From NCBI GenBank assembly GCA_022577435.1, contig JAKOON010000033.1:569501-633500 (forward strand): 64,000 nt of DNA. Reading direction: 5' to 3'. The notes below the pieces were generated by a model, which made no database searches, was not told the origin of the DNA, and saw only the letters and a list, made by a program, of their open reading frames with translations. Made by a program: the position numbers and the translations under genes. This document shows positions 63,413-64,000 of the stretch, in pieces (the stretch's first letter is position 1; the number at the start of each line of letters is the position of its first letter). The stretch is from Embiotoca jacksoni (lineage: Eukaryota; Chordata; Actinopteri; Embiotocidae).

Positions 63413-64000
63413 GGATCCTCTAGGCTTTTAGTGTAATTATTCGTAAAGTTTAAGGCACAAAAAGGTTTCAAAGAAGGTTTTCACTTCATGTAAGCAACTC
63501 TGATCCTGTTTTTTTTTTTAAGTTGTTTGTCACACTTGTGCTGCCTTTAGTATTTGCAAGGTTGAACGGACCTGATATGTTTTATAGCTCCCTGAAACGC
63601 ATTATATCATGTTTGCACATATAACAGCCACCATCTAGCCATAGACGTTTCTGACATATATACGGTGTCTCGGCTCTTCACACGCACCTCCGAGTGGGCA
63701 TTTATCACCAAACCACATACTGGACATGTACCCGCTGTAAAATGGTTACAACCACTCCAGTGCATCAGTGTGGCTTTTATTTTTAATGTATGCAGCAGGG
63801 AAAATCAGCAGAAATCCAGACACAGTGTTATGTAATTTGATTCTGTGGTTTTCAGACGTGCTTAAACTTGATGTTTAAATGAATTACCTCAGTGTTTCTT
63901 TATGTATCGCAGTTAAATGATACTGAAGGAAGCGGCATTTACATCATTAAGGCAAATGTTAGAGGAAAATTAAATAGAGGATTGAACTCCAGCTTGAAAT

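Larger units (their letters stand above)
30183..64000 (-). other. Presumed 5' intron and/or upstream DNA of ppfia2; no gene recognised
   Basis: The acceptor before the start codon implies that the promoter and a non-coding first exon lie at higher coordinates, inside or beyond this window. No promoter could be placed with confidence. The more CpG-rich stretches near 32.05-32.27, 39.5-40.3 and 48.4-48.9 kb are the places to look, but all three overlap odd or repeated sequence. Confidence 0.5.

Noticed and set aside
1..64000. CRISPR arrays, tRNA, rRNA or bacterial-type operons
   Set aside because: No regularly spaced unique-spacer repeats, no tRNA-like cloverleaf with a TTCGA box, and no rRNA core sequence were noticed. 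The genome is vertebrate.

Overview
This is a vertebrate nuclear genomic window, most likely from a ray-finned (teleost) fish. The evidence is one recognisable vertebrate coding exon with splice signals, very abundant long CA/TG microsatellites, short non-autonomous transposon relics, and 3' tails of fish-type LINE/SINE elements. There is no prokaryotic gene organisation, and almost every open frame is short, repeat-driven or random. The species cannot be named from the sequence alone.

The one confident gene feature is a single exon on the minus strand at 29924-30182. It encodes the first 83 residues of liprin-alpha-2 (ppfia2), with ten bases of 5' UTR after a good 3' splice site and a phase-0 GTGAGC donor at its end. 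Lower coordinates (1-29923) should therefore be ppfia2 intron leading to the second coding exon, which I do not see. Higher coordinates (30183-64000) should be the intron within the 5' UTR and/or upstream intergenic DNA.

The rest is non-coding. The left part (1-8 kb) holds microsatellites, a worn Tc1/mariner transposase fragment, an L2-type LINE/SINE tail and a palindromic hAT-type MITE. From 8 to 30 kb there is mostly unique AT-rich sequence, a GC-rich block near 17.6 kb, one copy of a dispersed repeat at 20.8 kb, and CA/TG and G-rich tracts at 22, 25, 26 and 27 kb. From 30 to 64 kb there is a GC-rich block at 32 kb, a LINE tail at 38.0 kb, a dense cluster of low-complexity tracts at 39.4-40.3 kb including a Z-DNA-type CG/CA run, two copies in opposite orientation of a dispersed TGACCT-rich repeat (42.5 and 48.2 kb), a second copy of the 20.8 kb repeat at 49.4 kb, and a roughly 500-bp foldback element with long inverted arms at 62 kb.

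The most noteworthy unexplained signal is a set of exact nuclear-receptor-type direct repeats (AGGTCA, one-base spacer) at 41.53, 48.21, 48.78 and 63.40 kb, plus an exact four-base-spaced pair at 30.63 kb, about 450 bp upstream of the ppfia2 exon. At least one is carried by the dispersed repeat family. No CRISPR, rRNA, tRNA or novel multi-gene system was found.
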